Source of the DNA: Deltaproteobacteria bacterium CG11_big_fil_rev_8_21_14_0_20_45_16
Lineage (GTDB): Bacteria > Bdellovibrionota > UBA2394
Length of the DNA stretch: 56,443 nt
Reading direction: 5' to 3'
Assembly: GCA_002787535.1 (NCBI GenBank)
Contig: PCXB01000061.1
Coordinates: 1-56,443 of the forward strand
Shown here: positions 42,934 to 51,510 of the stretch, in pieces
Position numbering within the stretch: position 1 is the first letter of the stretch
Layout of the letters: each line of letters opens with the position of its first letter
The notes under the pieces: generated by a model
The model's input: the letters and a program-made list of their open reading frames with translations, nothing else
Database searches by the model: none
What the model was told of the DNA's origin: nothing
Position numbers and translations under genes: made by a program

Positions 42934-44835
42934 CTATTCGACCGTTACAAAATCAATCGCTGGCATTTCAGTTTTGCTGCCATTTTGAATCTTCGAGATT
43001 TGGCTAAGCTTGGCTCTCAAATCAAAATGACGTGCCGATCTTTCCATCTTCGTAAAAATATCTTTCGCATAACTCAGTTGTTCCCGAGACTTCTGCTTTC
43101 GCTGTTTCATTTTTTCTTTTGGCAATTCCAATGCCGCACGCGCCGAATACAATCCAATCAAGGCTCGCTTATGGCCATGTAAAGTATCACGCTGGCTCCA
43201 CAGAGCATCAAAGTGAGAAAGCGCAAGCTCAGGAAATCCCATCTCGAGAAGCAACCTAGCCACCACATATCGATAAGTGGTTTCGTCAATATGATCCTCT
43301 AAAGCCAATTGCTGCGCCTGCCGCAAGAGTCGATAGCTTTCATTCTTGTTTCCCGCTTCATAGGCCAAACGCGCCTGAACATAAACGGACAAAGATTCTT
43401 CCCAGTTAGGAATGTCACTATACTGCTGGGTTCGTCTCTCCTCCAAAGGCTCAAAACTCATTGAACGAAAATTAATTTGAAAGCCAGCAAAATACGAGTG
43501 AGCCGCCGGCATTCGATCACCAATACTAAGCCAAATTTGGGATCTGTTCGGAATCATAATAGTCGACATGACATTGTAAGCTTTGACGGCTGTTCGACCG
43601 AAAGCCCGTAGCCCTTCGAAGGCATCTTCATGTCCCGCCAAATGATCAATGGCCCAATCAATATCAATCCCTCCCCGGTCCTCATGAAGAGCCCGCTCTA
43701 CGACACGAAGTCGAGAAAGGGACTCAAGATTTTTGCCAAAACTATATGTAAAAAACTGATTCCACATTTGATCACCAAGAAAATGATTGGACTGACCCAT
43801 CGGACTATTTTGGCTTCGCCGCGCAACTTGTACACGATCCCCAGAGATTTCGATCGAAGCGACGTCATCATTCTTAGAATCTGCTAGTAAGATGGTCCAC
43901 GCTCCAAAGTGTTTAGTTCGTTTGATGAGCGCAATTGCCTCATCGAGGTTAGCCGCTTCACGAAGAATCCTTTGCTGCAAAAAAGGTGCGATTTCGCCAG
44001 ATCTCCCAGAATGCGATGTCTTATAGTGTGTTGTCGACATTTCATGAAGGGAAGCTGAAATTCCCATTTCATTTAAGCCACTAATCCCCCCAGGAAAAAT
44101 AACACCAGCCGAAGCCGCGGCCACATAACGATAGTAGCCAGGTTCATGTATCAAAAATACTGTTGGCGCCTTATTCCAGGACTCCACAAGATTGGCGTCA
44201 AAGTTTCGGCCATGAACCAAACTGCTCTCACGAGTCTCACCCGAAGGACTGACAAATCCTAAGCAACCCAACTTCATTTTTCCGATAAATTGAAGCTCTC
44301 GAAGCAGATCATCGATTTGATTGAGCGACAGCCTAATACCACAAACGGTTGCCATCTCGGCAATCGTTCCAATCTTATCTTCTTCGAGCCGGCGCATTAA
44401 CCCCTCAGCCGCGATACTTAACTCTATTGCTGTCGCGCTCGTGAGGACATCTTTGCGACTAAAAGGATTTCGTGAACCCAAGGCATCTTGCAAACCCTGA
44501 TAAAAACTGCCGGTTCCATCAATAAACTCTCTCGAAACGGAATTCTGGATTCGAGTGCTATAGCATTCAACTATTGATTTTTTTAATTCCCGAGACAAAA
44601 GACTCCCAGTTTTTAGATCCTTTTCCATGCTGCCATGAATTTCCTTGAGTGACCCTTGAACTGATTCCTTGGCAAGCAATCGGCCATGCGCGTAATTGAT
44701 TTGGGAGTTATGGCCCTCTAGGCGTAGAAAATGAATTTTCTTCTCTCCGACCTGACAATCATAGCGTGTGTTGGGTCCCAATTTTGAAACTTCTTCGCAA
44801 GGAAATCCTGTAATTAAAAGTGAAAATAAAATCAT
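42934..44835 (-). CDS. Secreted C45-family Ntn-hydrolase with C-terminal TPR region
   Basis: A 633-residue protein with a short signal peptide (MILFSLLITG). The domain around residues 35-450 resembles the C45/acyl-CoA:6-aminopenicillanate acyltransferase group: HNSQINYAHGRLLAKE, the likely N-terminal nucleophile C191 in KLGCLGFVSPSG, HGRNFDANL, and GGISGLNEMGISASLHEMST. Such enzymes self-process and cleave or form amide bonds. The last 170 residues look TPR-like (ARLAYEAGNKNESYRLLRQA). TGACAG motifs lie in its promoter region. It is predicted to act in the periplasm or outside; the substrate is unknown. Confidence 0.83.
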   Translation of the reverse strand: MILFSLLITGFPCEEVSKLGPNTRYDCQVGEKKIHFLRLEGHNSQINYAHGRLLAKESVQGSLKEIHGSMEKDLKTGSLLSRELKKSIVECYSTRIQNSVSREFIDGTGSFYQGLQDALGSRNPFSRKDVLTSATAIELSIAAEGLMRRLEEDKIGTIAEMATVCGIRLSLNQIDDLLRELQFIGKMKLGCLGFVSPSGETRESSLVHGRNFDANLVESWNKAPTVFLIHEPGYYRYVAAASAGVIFPGGISGLNEMGISASLHEMSTTHYKTSHSGRSGEIAPFLQQRILREAANLDEAIALIKRTKHFGAWTILLADSKNDDVASIEISGDRVQVARRSQNSPMGQSNHFLGDQMWNQFFTYSFGKNLESLSRLRVVERALHEDRGGIDIDWAIDHLAGHEDAFEGLRAFGRTAVKAYNVMSTIMIPNRSQIWLSIGDRMPAAHSYFAGFQINFRSMSFEPLEERRTQQYSDIPNWEESLSVYVQARLAYEAGNKNESYRLLRQAQQLALEDHIDETTYRYVVARLLLEMGFPELALSHFDALWSQRDTLHGHKRALIGLYSARAALELPKEKMKQRKQKSREQLSYAKDIFTKMERSARHFDLRAKLSQISKIQNGSKTEMPAIDFVTVE

Positions 44836-44845
44836 GCCCTAGGAA

Positions 44846-44855
44846 TGACAGAAAA
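44846..44855 (+). promoter_or_regulatory. TGACAG half-site before the C45 gene
   Basis: TGACAGAAAA, eleven bases upstream of the C45 hydrolase start, resembles the repeated element TTGACAGAAA found around tetR. Confidence 0.4.
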
Positions 44856-44877
44856 TGACTGAGAGAGCTCCCAATAG

Positions 44878-44908
44878 CTTTGACAGCTTCAGCGGAAAAC
44901 TGTCAAAG
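44878..44908. promoter_or_regulatory. Inverted repeat CTTTGACAG / CTGTCAAAG
   Basis: Nine-base perfect arms with a 13-base spacer, overlapping the end of tetR and lying upstream of the C45 gene. It is a candidate operator, or a weak hairpin after tetR. Confidence 0.55.
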
Positions 44909-45430
44909 AGGTCGGTCCGAAATAGATGCGATAGCTTCGTCAGAAATTCCTGGTGCAAAAACAAGACCGAAAAATAATGCCAATTTTCTTTGGATATCCG
45001 CATCTTCTTGAGTTCGAAAAAAGTTCTTTAGCTTCTTGGCGTACTGAGCCTCCAATTCCCTTAAAGCGATCCCGACAAAGTGAGGCTTGCTTCGCTGAGC
45101 AAAATAAAAGGCAGCCAAGTCCTGGTGGTCTTGCACAAAGGCGCGACTTTGACGCACTGAATCACACAAATCCCCCTCTTTCCAAAGCTTCATTCGCTTG
45201 GGACTAAGTCCAAAGCATTCCTCTCCAATGACTTTCACCGCCGCTAAGAGAATATCCTCACGATTTTTCCCAAAGTAATAATAGATAAGAGGTCTCGAAA
45301 CGCCCGAAACCCTTGAGAGCCCAGCGATCGTCCACCGACAATGGCCCTTCTTAAAATCCAAGCTCATCGCCGCCCGCAAGACTTTCCAATAAATCTCATC
45401 CTTACTAATAGCCGCGCGTTTTTCTCCCAC
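44903..45430 (-). CDS. TetR-family transcriptional regulator
   Basis: A 175-residue regulator. The N-terminal helix-turn-helix (about 28-60) reads WTIAGLSRVSGVSRPLIYYY followed by FGKNREDILLAAVKVIGEE, typical for TetR. The C-terminal ligand domain is not conserved. It is divergent from the GH3-like gene and upstream of the C45 gene. Repeats of TTGACAG at both sides of the gene suggest it controls itself and both neighbours. Confidence 0.9.
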   Translation of the reverse strand: MGEKRAAISKDEIYWKVLRAAMSLDFKKGHCRWTIAGLSRVSGVSRPLIYYYFGKNREDILLAAVKVIGEECFGLSPKRMKLWKEGDLCDSVRQSRAFVQDHQDLAAFYFAQRSKPHFVGIALRELEAQYAKKLKNFFRTQEDADIQRKLALFFGLVFAPGISDEAIASISDRPL

Positions 45431-45444
45431 GATTTTCCCCCTGC

Positions 45445-45506
45445 TTGACAGAAATCCAGCAAAAGCGTCAAGGCGATCGCAAGACCTTCCTAAAAATTTC
45501 TGTCAA
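45445..45506. promoter_or_regulatory. Paired TTGACAGAAAT half-sites between tetR and the GH3-like gene
   Basis: TTGACAGAAAT (45445-45455) and its exact reverse complement ATTTCTGTCAA (45496-45506) flank 40 bases in the divergent promoter gap. Eleven-base perfect arms spaced widely fit two operator half-sites for TetR or a regulatory hairpin. Confidence 0.6.
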
Positions 45507-45516
45507 AAATAAAACT

Positions 45517-47028
45517 ATGTTACAGAGTAGCCTTTCAGCAATCCTAAAGCGGCAATACAACAAAATTCTTCGCGACCAGCTTACACCCGGGGAAGCCCAG
45601 GAAAAAGCCTTTCGAAGGCTTCAAGCCAAGCTTCGACGTTCCGAAATCTATCGATCAAGCGAGCTATCCCGGGCGAAAAATCTTAATGACTATGCAAGGC
45701 TTGCCCAAGTCCGCACCTATGAGGACTACAAACAAACTATCAAGACTACTCTCAGCGCCCCGAGCCGAGCCATGTTTTCAGATCCTCTTCAATATGTCGG
45801 CCTGAGCTCAGGAACAACATCCGGCGACTGCAAGGCCCTTCCTTATAATAAGGCTATGCTAAAAACTTGGGAACGCTACCAACTCGCGATGGCGGCCATA
45901 TTACAAGAAGCCAGCTCCATAAGTTTAATTAAAGACCAACGCCTAATTTGGGGTTCGACACCAATCGTTAGGAAAGATGAACGAGGATTAGCCCATGGCT
46001 ACGTATCAGGATTTTTATCGATGCGATCTCCTTGGTTATTTCGTCGAAATAGTTTTCCCAAAGCCGAAAGTCTTTTGATCCCAGATATGAATGCTAAAAT
46101 GGAGAAGATGTCTGAAGAACTTCGTTCAGCCAATCTTCAACTCGTCTCGGGAGTCCCTAGTTATCTCCTGAGTCTATTTGAACACTTAAAGGAATCTTGG
46201 GGCTGCGAAAATCTCGCCGAGGCTTTCCCCAATCTTCGCACCTGTGTTTATAGCGCAACAGCAATTGATGCCTGGAAAAGCCAACTCAATACAGCAGTGG
46301 GTCGCGAACTTAACTATGTCGGCTGCTATGCCTCGACCGAAGGTCCATTTGGCTATGAGATCCCCACTCTCAACGGTGGGATGAACGGAATTTATCAGTT
46401 TCATCTCGGGGACATTGTTTATTTGTTTAGAAAACTTGGGGAGGACGGAAAGATCGTTAGGCTGGCGGATCTACAGCCGGGAGATGAGGTGGAGTTACTC
46501 CTCTCATCTCCCAATGGTCTCATCAATTATTCCATCGGCGACTGTCTTAAAATTATTTCGGTCAATCCTACAGTTCAATTTCAGATACTAGGACGAATCG
46601 GCCAAGGTATGAATGTTGCGGCAGAAAAAGTCTCCATGGCCGAACTTAATTCCGTTATTGAAGAACTAAGCCAAGAAACTAAAAATGTTATCCGCCATTT
46701 CTTTGTTTATCCTGGTCGCTCTCCATCGGGTCGAGCCAATTATCAGTGGGCTTTTGCAATCGATAATCCAAATCCAAAATTGAACTCTCAGTGGGCCCGA
46801 CAAGTAGATGAAATATTAAAGAAAAAGAATTTTGACTACTGGGAAGCCCGCGAGGAGCTGGGCTTTATTGACTCTCCACAGGTTCAATTTATTTCCGCCG
46901 AGATGGTAAAGAACTTCCATCAGTCTCAAGCGAGTCGAGGCCAATTCAAAATGAAATCAAATTTCAACTCCGAAAAAGAGTTTTATTCCTTTGTCGGAAA
47001 AATGATGGAAGGAACTGTTGCTGCATGA
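45517..47028 (+). CDS. GH3-like acyl acid amido synthetase (ANL superfamily)
   Basis: About 503 residues resembling GH3 auxin-amido synthetases. The ATP-binding loop is GLSSGTTSGDCKALPYN, followed by YASTEGPFGYE and the GD-containing YSIGDCLKI. The hinge GRIGQGMNVAAEKVSMAEL leads to a C-terminal domain. GH3 enzymes adenylate a carboxylic acid and join it to an amino acid. The start at 45517 (MLQSSLSAIL) is preferred to a TTG at 45445, which lies in the operator-like repeat. The LysE gene overlaps its end (ATGA). Substrate is unknown. Bacterial GH3 proteins are rare and mostly uncharacterised. Confidence 0.85.
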   Translation: MLQSSLSAILKRQYNKILRDQLTPGEAQEKAFRRLQAKLRRSEIYRSSELSRAKNLNDYARLAQVRTYEDYKQTIKTTLSAPSRAMFSDPLQYVGLSSGTTSGDCKALPYNKAMLKTWERYQLAMAAILQEASSISLIKDQRLIWGSTPIVRKDERGLAHGYVSGFLSMRSPWLFRRNSFPKAESLLIPDMNAKMEKMSEELRSANLQLVSGVPSYLLSLFEHLKESWGCENLAEAFPNLRTCVYSATAIDAWKSQLNTAVGRELNYVGCYASTEGPFGYEIPTLNGGMNGIYQFHLGDIVYLFRKLGEDGKIVRLADLQPGDEVELLLSSPNGLINYSIGDCLKIISVNPTVQFQILGRIGQGMNVAAEKVSMAELNSVIEELSQETKNVIRHFFVYPGRSPSGRANYQWAFAIDNPNPKLNSQWARQVDEILKKKNFDYWEAREELGFIDSPQVQFISAEMVKNFHQSQASRGQFKMKSNFNSEKEFYSFVGKMMEGTVAA

Positions 47029-47576
47029 CGTTTTTGATGGGTTGGGTAGCAGGATTTGTGATGACTATCCCTCCGGGACCAGCAGGTTTTGCAATTTTAC
47101 AGCCTTCGTTGAGTGGACATAGAAGAAAGGCGGTCTTGGAACTCCTTGGATTCGCGGCCGCCGATCTTCTCGTACTCCTGCTTTGCGTTTTCAATCGCCA
47201 AGTACTGGCATCAACTTTTGACTATTGGCCTCTTAAGCTCCTGGCTGGAGTTCTTTTGATCACCCTGGCGATTTATCTTCTATTCTCCAAAAACAACCCA
47301 AACGATTGGATTGGAAAAAGCTTCTGGTGGACCCTTTTAAATCCTGCCGTTTGGTTTTCGAATATCGCTCTGGTGGGACTTGGCGCTTCTATGCCCACAA
47401 ATTATTTTGTATTCTATATTCTTGGAATTTTGCTTGGCTATATCAGTTGGTACGCGCTGGTCATTTCCCTGGCTTCTCGCATTCCTCCAAACTTTCGCCA
47501 GTATATTGAACGTGCCGCCATTTACTGTATTTTAGTTGCTGGTCTTATCCTCGGAATCCACTCGCTCCGGTTCTAA
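47025..47576 (+). CDS. LysE-family amino acid exporter-like protein
   Basis: A 183-residue membrane protein with about five to six helices. LysE/RhtB features include the N-terminal TIPPGPAGFAILQPSLSGHR and the NPAVWFSNIALVGLGAS segment. Family members export amino acids or derivatives. It overlaps the GH3-like gene by four bases, which suggests export of the amide or of the amino acid involved. The last 45 bases overlap the convergent antiporter gene. Confidence 0.87.
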   Translation: MTFLMGWVAGFVMTIPPGPAGFAILQPSLSGHRRKAVLELLGFAAADLLVLLLCVFNRQVLASTFDYWPLKLLAGVLLITLAIYLLFSKNNPNDWIGKSFWWTLLNPAVWFSNIALVGLGASMPTNYFVFYILGILLGYISWYALVISLASRIPPNFRQYIERAAIYCILVAGLILGIHSLRF

Positions 47577-48764
47577 ATTTGTCGCTACCGACTTCGCAGG
47601 CTTGGTGCCAAAAAATCGGCTAATATTTCTTACCAGATGATAGCGCTTAGCACTCTTTCCCAGCACGAGGGCGGGCATAATGGACGAGATGAAAGTATAA
47701 ATAATTAAAGCAGGTAGAATCCAATCCGCTTCCGCCCCCCTTCGAAAGATAATTCCCGCAATAACCAGGCCAAAAATTAAGTTCGGAGCCATCGCGACTC
47801 CAATTCGAAAGCTTGAAGATATTTTTTCGCCGCTTACCAAAGCTCGATGGAGCATCGTGATACCCACTCGAATAGGTAAGACGATTCCTACAACCGCCAA
47901 TCCATACCATAAGGATTTTAGAGACCAAGCCGCTCCAAACATCAGTGTCCCGCTGTTGAAAAAATAGAAAGGAATAAAAAATCCAGCAAAGAGATTAAGT
48001 GAATCAAGAATTTGCTTGTTTGAGACTTCCGGCAGGCGGCGCATCGTCTGATTGGAAACCAAGCCGACAAAGAATGCGCCGATCAGATAATAGGCCCCGA
48101 TCTCTTTGGTAAATACGGCGCAAGCCATGGCTAATAATACTAAGAGCGAAAATTCAGAACCCTTCGAAAAAGGCAGCACCAACCTAGCCAAAAAATGAAA
48201 AACGACAGGTAGAGCAATAATAAATGCGCCCATTAACGCAAAACTCACTCCAGGACTAAGCGAGCTTTCTGACTGAGTCACCACGAACATCAAAAATAGA
48301 GCAGCTATTTCAGCGGCGATCGCTTTTGTTTTAATCCAAAACGTTTCGTCTTCACTAACTTTCCACTGTCCGACGCTATCCATAATGAACCCCGTCGATG
48401 GCGTCCACAGAGCTAGGGAGATTAGCGTGCATTGAGAAATGCTAAACTCAAAAAGCAAATATATTGAACAAGCACTAATGATGATGGCCACAAGTTGAAT
48501 CAAGATATGTTGAATAAGAGGTGTACGATGCTTCTTTAGGTCCTCAAAATTAATCTCCATTCCTGCCAAAAGAAACAGTGATGAAATTCCCAGGACCGAA
48601 AACAATTTTACGAAATCGTTACCCGCCACCTCAGGCGCAAATTCCCTAGCTGCAAGACCAATAAAAAAGGCGGTGATTCCGAGCGGTATACGAAGGCGAG
48701 CCAAAGCCCGCGGAAGCAAGATAAGTACGGCTGCAACTGCAATTAGCAAAGCTTCTAAATTCAT
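47532..48764 (-). CDS. Cation:proton antiporter (CPA2 family)
   Basis: A 410-residue inner-membrane antiporter of the KefB/Na-H exchanger type with about twelve helices. Recognisable segments are ILLPRALARLRIPLGITAFF, SSLFLLAGMEINFEDLKKHR and IGAYYLIGAFFVGLVSNQTM. No RCK/TrkA-N domain is attached. It exchanges Na+ or K+ for protons; which ion cannot be told. It is monocistronic. Confidence 0.92.
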   Translation of the reverse strand: MNLEALLIAVAAVLILLPRALARLRIPLGITAFFIGLAAREFAPEVAGNDFVKLFSVLGISSLFLLAGMEINFEDLKKHRTPLIQHILIQLVAIIISACSIYLLFEFSISQCTLISLALWTPSTGFIMDSVGQWKVSEDETFWIKTKAIAAEIAALFLMFVVTQSESSLSPGVSFALMGAFIIALPVVFHFLARLVLPFSKGSEFSLLVLLAMACAVFTKEIGAYYLIGAFFVGLVSNQTMRRLPEVSNKQILDSLNLFAGFFIPFYFFNSGTLMFGAAWSLKSLWYGLAVVGIVLPIRVGITMLHRALVSGEKISSSFRIGVAMAPNLIFGLVIAGIIFRRGAEADWILPALIIYTFISSIMPALVLGKSAKRYHLVRNISRFFGTKPAKSVATNLEPERVDSEDKTSN

Positions 48765-48860
48765 AAATATGACTCGGATAACTCTAATGACACCCGAATC
48801 AATTTAGAAGACTTCTTATTAATCTACAATCCCGCGAGCTTTACATAATAGAAGGCTCGT

Positions 48861-49193
48861 TTAAGCTGCCAGAAACTCGTGCTTCAAGTCCGCCATTTTT
48901 TGATGTGCGTCCAAGACGGACTGACGGATGTTTGGATCGATCTTTTCCGAACTAGCCATCACCGCTTGTTTGGCACTATCAGCAGCTTGCTCAGCATCCA
49001 ACAGCGCATCCCTCGCTTCGCTGGAGGAGGGATTTCCGTTGACGGCGGCTTTTAATCGATCCGCCTTGGTTTTTAGATCTCTAACAACTTCTGACAATTC
49101 TGGGTACTCATCTTCTTTTTTCTTCACCGCCTTAAGGCACTCATCTATTGACTCTTCAACAGGGTTAAGACGATTCAAAGTAATTTCTTTCAT
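48861..49193 (-). CDS. Small helical hypothetical protein
   Basis: A 110-residue soluble protein predicted to be a helical coil (LKTKADRLKAAVNGN, ARDALLDAEQAADSAKQAVM). AAGGAG lies seven bases before the ATG. No cysteines and no signal peptide. No family is recognised. It lies after a PRC-barrel gene on the same strand, separated by a terminator-like hairpin. Confidence 0.72.
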   Translation of the reverse strand: MKEITLNRLNPVEESIDECLKAVKKKEDEYPELSEVVRDLKTKADRLKAAVNGNPSSSEARDALLDAEQAADSAKQAVMASSEKIDPNIRQSVLDAHQKMADLKHEFLAA

Positions 49194-49239
49194 TTCTTAC
49201 TCCTTATTCTAGCGATCACTCGCTGTGCTTAGGCTGAGT

Positions 49240-49277
49240 AAAACAAACTTTGGCCATATTTCAAACTAACCAAAGTT
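49240..49277 (-). terminator. Stem-loop with T-rich tail after the PRC-barrel gene
   Basis: On the minus strand AACTTTGG pairs with CCAAAGTT over a 16-base loop and is followed by TGTTTTAC. It sits 16 bases after the PRC-barrel stop and before the next start, which fits an intrinsic terminator. Confidence 0.5.
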
Positions 49278-49292
49278 ACAAAGCTTCTAGTT

Positions 49293-50045
49293 CTAAAGAC
49301 TTGTGCGAATTCGTCTCACAGGAGTTTCATTCCAATCTAATTCCCTTTTATAGTGCGCATGTAGCTTATTTGCGTAGGCGTGGTTAGGCGGCAACGTGGC
49401 ATCATACGGAGGAGCCGATCTGATCTCTGACACTGGAAGGTCGATATTAATTTCCTGCCTAACCCAATCAATAAATCCAGCCCATTTCGTTGAAATAAGA
49501 CTCTGTTTAGTTGAATTCAATACATTCGATGGATGAATTACCAAATAACGGATTTTCCAGGTTTCGATATCAAAAATAAAATCATCTAAGTGCCCAAATC
49601 TCATACTGTTAACATCTGTACTGTGAATAATATAATTGCGTACTTCTATCGCTGACCTGAGATTTGATGACTCGCCCAATTCCGATTCATCACTCCGCAC
49701 ACTCTGGGGGGCACCTGATTGCGCGTCCAAATATGGATTGTAGTGAAAGTGCTCAAAGTACTCTTTTTCATACAACCTAGAAATCGGTTTCTCCACATCC
49801 CAGTCCGGAGCATTTCTAATTTGTGCGGCCTTTAATCTTACAGGTACAACTTCAGGATCCCATGAAAATCTTTCGATAAACACGGGCGAAATCAGGACTT
49901 TTCTCTTGCTCAGCCCGCTTTCAAGGTCAACAACGACATATCTTACAAACCAACTCGTGTTGTCAAAATAGACGTCATATATTTTTCCCAACACCTCACC
50001 GCACTCCAGAGAGTTCTCGATGTTTTTAAAGCTATGCAACTCCAT
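49293..50045 (-). CDS. Tandem PRC-barrel protein
   Basis: A 250-residue protein with two PRC-barrel domains (about 12-75 and 125-200). The first has GEVLGKIYDVYFDNTSWFVR and YVVVDLESGLSKRKVLISP; the second has RFGHLDDFIFDIETWKIRYL. A paralogue with the same layout lies at 55075-55866. PRC-barrels are small beta-barrels that bind other proteins or RNA; this pair is probably stress-related. The start has no strong ribosome binding site in view. Confidence 0.85.
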   Translation of the reverse strand: MELHSFKNIENSLECGEVLGKIYDVYFDNTSWFVRYVVVDLESGLSKRKVLISPVFIERFSWDPEVVPVRLKAAQIRNAPDWDVEKPISRLYEKEYFEHFHYNPYLDAQSGAPQSVRSDESELGESSNLRSAIEVRNYIIHSTDVNSMRFGHLDDFIFDIETWKIRYLVIHPSNVLNSTKQSLISTKWAGFIDWVRQEINIDLPVSEIRSAPPYDATLPPNHAYANKLHAHYKRELDWNETPVRRIRTSL

Positions 50046-50080
50046 GACTACAATTCTCTGATCCTAAATCTCGTATAGAT

Positions 50081-50557
50081 TCAGTCAGCATTTCGAAGTA
50101 TTCCCCGTGGCCATTTACTAAGTCTTATTGATTCGAGAATTTCTCGGACAAGAATTTCTCTTACCGAATCTTCCGACCTAGTATTCAGAATCCAATTCGG
50201 GCATGTATTAAGCTCTTGAATTTGACAACGCTCTAATTTCGATTCAACAAATACTACAACAAAAACCTCATTGTGCTTAAGAGCGTCGATTAGCTCTGAA
50301 GCTCTTTCCGGCTCAGTCAAAATCCAAGCCGCATCTAAGATAACAAAATCGAGGCCAGATTCGGCACTCGCAAGAGAGTCAGGATTTTTCAGACTGTCGC
50401 GAAGCAAACTACAATGGCGAATATTGAGATAACAACTATTTAGAAAAAAACTTTTTATCCATTTTGATTTTTCATCATCAAGATTAACAAATGCTTCTGC
50501 GTATAACTCAAACAATTGACGTTTATATTTTCCCAAATCTTTCACCTCCAGAAACAA
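50081..50557 (-). CDS. Hypothetical soluble protein
   Basis: Up to 158 residues. The middle (LDFVILDAAWILTEPERASE, LIDALKHNEVFVVVFVESKL) has an alternating beta-alpha pattern reminiscent of a receiver or similar Rossmann-like fold, but no receiver active site is complete. Start choice is open: a TTG at 50557, or a TTG at 50536 with GGAGG eight bases upstream, which is the better-supported one. No family is recognised. Confidence 0.6.
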   Translation of the reverse strand: MFLEVKDLGKYKRQLFELYAEAFVNLDDEKSKWIKSFFLNSCYLNIRHCSLLRDSLKNPDSLASAESGLDFVILDAAWILTEPERASELIDALKHNEVFVVVFVESKLERCQIQELNTCPNWILNTRSEDSVREILVREILESIRLSKWPRGILRNAD

Positions 50558-50636
50558 CTTTATACCTTATAGGAGGAGTGTAACCTCACTTAAGTTGGGA
50601 TCGATTGGAGTAATTTGTGAGTAAAAATTTTCGCGT

Positions 50637-51182
50637 CTAAAGCTTTTTGAACCACTGAGTTTCAAGAGTTAAAGCCACGCCATCCACTTTGCAGTCAATC
50701 TTAGTTGGGTCGTCTGTAAGGCGAATATTTTTAGCAACTGTTCCTCTCTTAATGACCATAGACCCTCCACCCTTCACCTTTAGATCTTTGATGGCTGCTA
50801 CGGAATCACCTTCATTTAGTGTCGTTCCATTACTATCTTTACATTCTCGGCTAGGTGTTACGAGAGCGTCTGGATTTTCAACTACGTCCTCCACTCTAAG
50901 CTCCCGATAAAGATGAGGATATAGCTCCCCTCTGTCATTTGCTTCCCACTTTAATTCTGCAGATAGTTTTTCGGTCAAAAAATGACCCAACACAAGGTCC
51001 TGGCGCCCTTCGAAATGCCTACTCTTTACACCCTCCACTTGATCCTGAGTTGAAAGATGAATAAAGCCATCTATCAAATCTCTCTCTGAACCCCAAAAAC
51101 TTCCATCAGCCTTAAACGATTGATACTCTTCCTCAGTAAAGATTTTTACAACAACCGGAATTTCCTGCACATTCATCTCCAT
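50637..51182 (-). CDS. DUF952 - YjdM/PhnA C-terminal domain fusion
   Basis: A 181-residue fusion. Residues 1-105 are DUF952-like (VVKIFTEEEYQSFKADGSFW, DLIDGFIHLSTQDQVEGV, GELYPHLYRELRVEDVV). Residues 112-181 match the C-terminal domain of YjdM/PhnA: CKDSNGTTLNEGDSVAAIKD, LKVKGGGSMVIKRGTVAKNI, IDCKVDGVALTLETQWFKKL. The zinc ribbon that normally starts YjdM is absent, replaced by the DUF952 domain. Neither half has a firm function. The protein is predicted cytoplasmic. Confidence 0.85.
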   Translation of the reverse strand: MEMNVQEIPVVVKIFTEEEYQSFKADGSFWGSERDLIDGFIHLSTQDQVEGVKSRHFEGRQDLVLGHFLTEKLSAELKWEANDRGELYPHLYRELRVEDVVENPDALVTPSRECKDSNGTTLNEGDSVAAIKDLKVKGGGSMVIKRGTVAKNIRLTDDPTKIDCKVDGVALTLETQWFKKL

Positions 51183-51215
51183 CTAATTATCTTTCGTAAA
51201 ATCCAAGGGTCGACC

Positions 51216-51485
51216 TTACTCCGACGCATTCGAGTCAACATGCAAACACGAGGTCATCCAGGATTTTCTTTCCTGACAAAACTTATCAGCCTTGGCGCAA
51301 CATTCTGGAAGGGGCACATCTCTTCGCAGTTCTTTATATCCGTCAGTACAACGAATTTCGCAGACTTTGGCCACCTCTTTAACTGTAGACTGCAACTCCT
51401 CACCCGAACTAGAAAATGAAGTGGCCACAACCGTTAAAAATATCAAAATTAAATGGTAACAATATCTTCGTTTCTTTGAATTCAT
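51216..51485 (-). CDS. Small secreted cysteine-rich protein
   Basis: About 89 residues from the ATG at 51485. A basic start and hydrophobic stretch (YCYHLILIFLTVVATSFSSS) form a signal peptide; the mature part has six cysteines (VAKVCEIRCTDGYKE, PECCAKADKFCQER, MTSCLHV). No family is recognised. It is divergent from the next gene by 25 bases. Confidence 0.65.
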   Translation of the reverse strand: MNSKKRRYCYHLILIFLTVVATSFSSSGEELQSTVKEVAKVCEIRCTDGYKELRRDVPLPECCAKADKFCQERKSWMTSCLHVDSNASE

Positions 51486-51510
51486 GAGCCTATAATACAC
51501 GAACTAGAAT

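Noticed and set aside
48837-48860. Hairpin CGAGC/GCTCG after the 110-residue helical gene
   Set aside because: Short stem and no T-run, so a terminator call is not supported.
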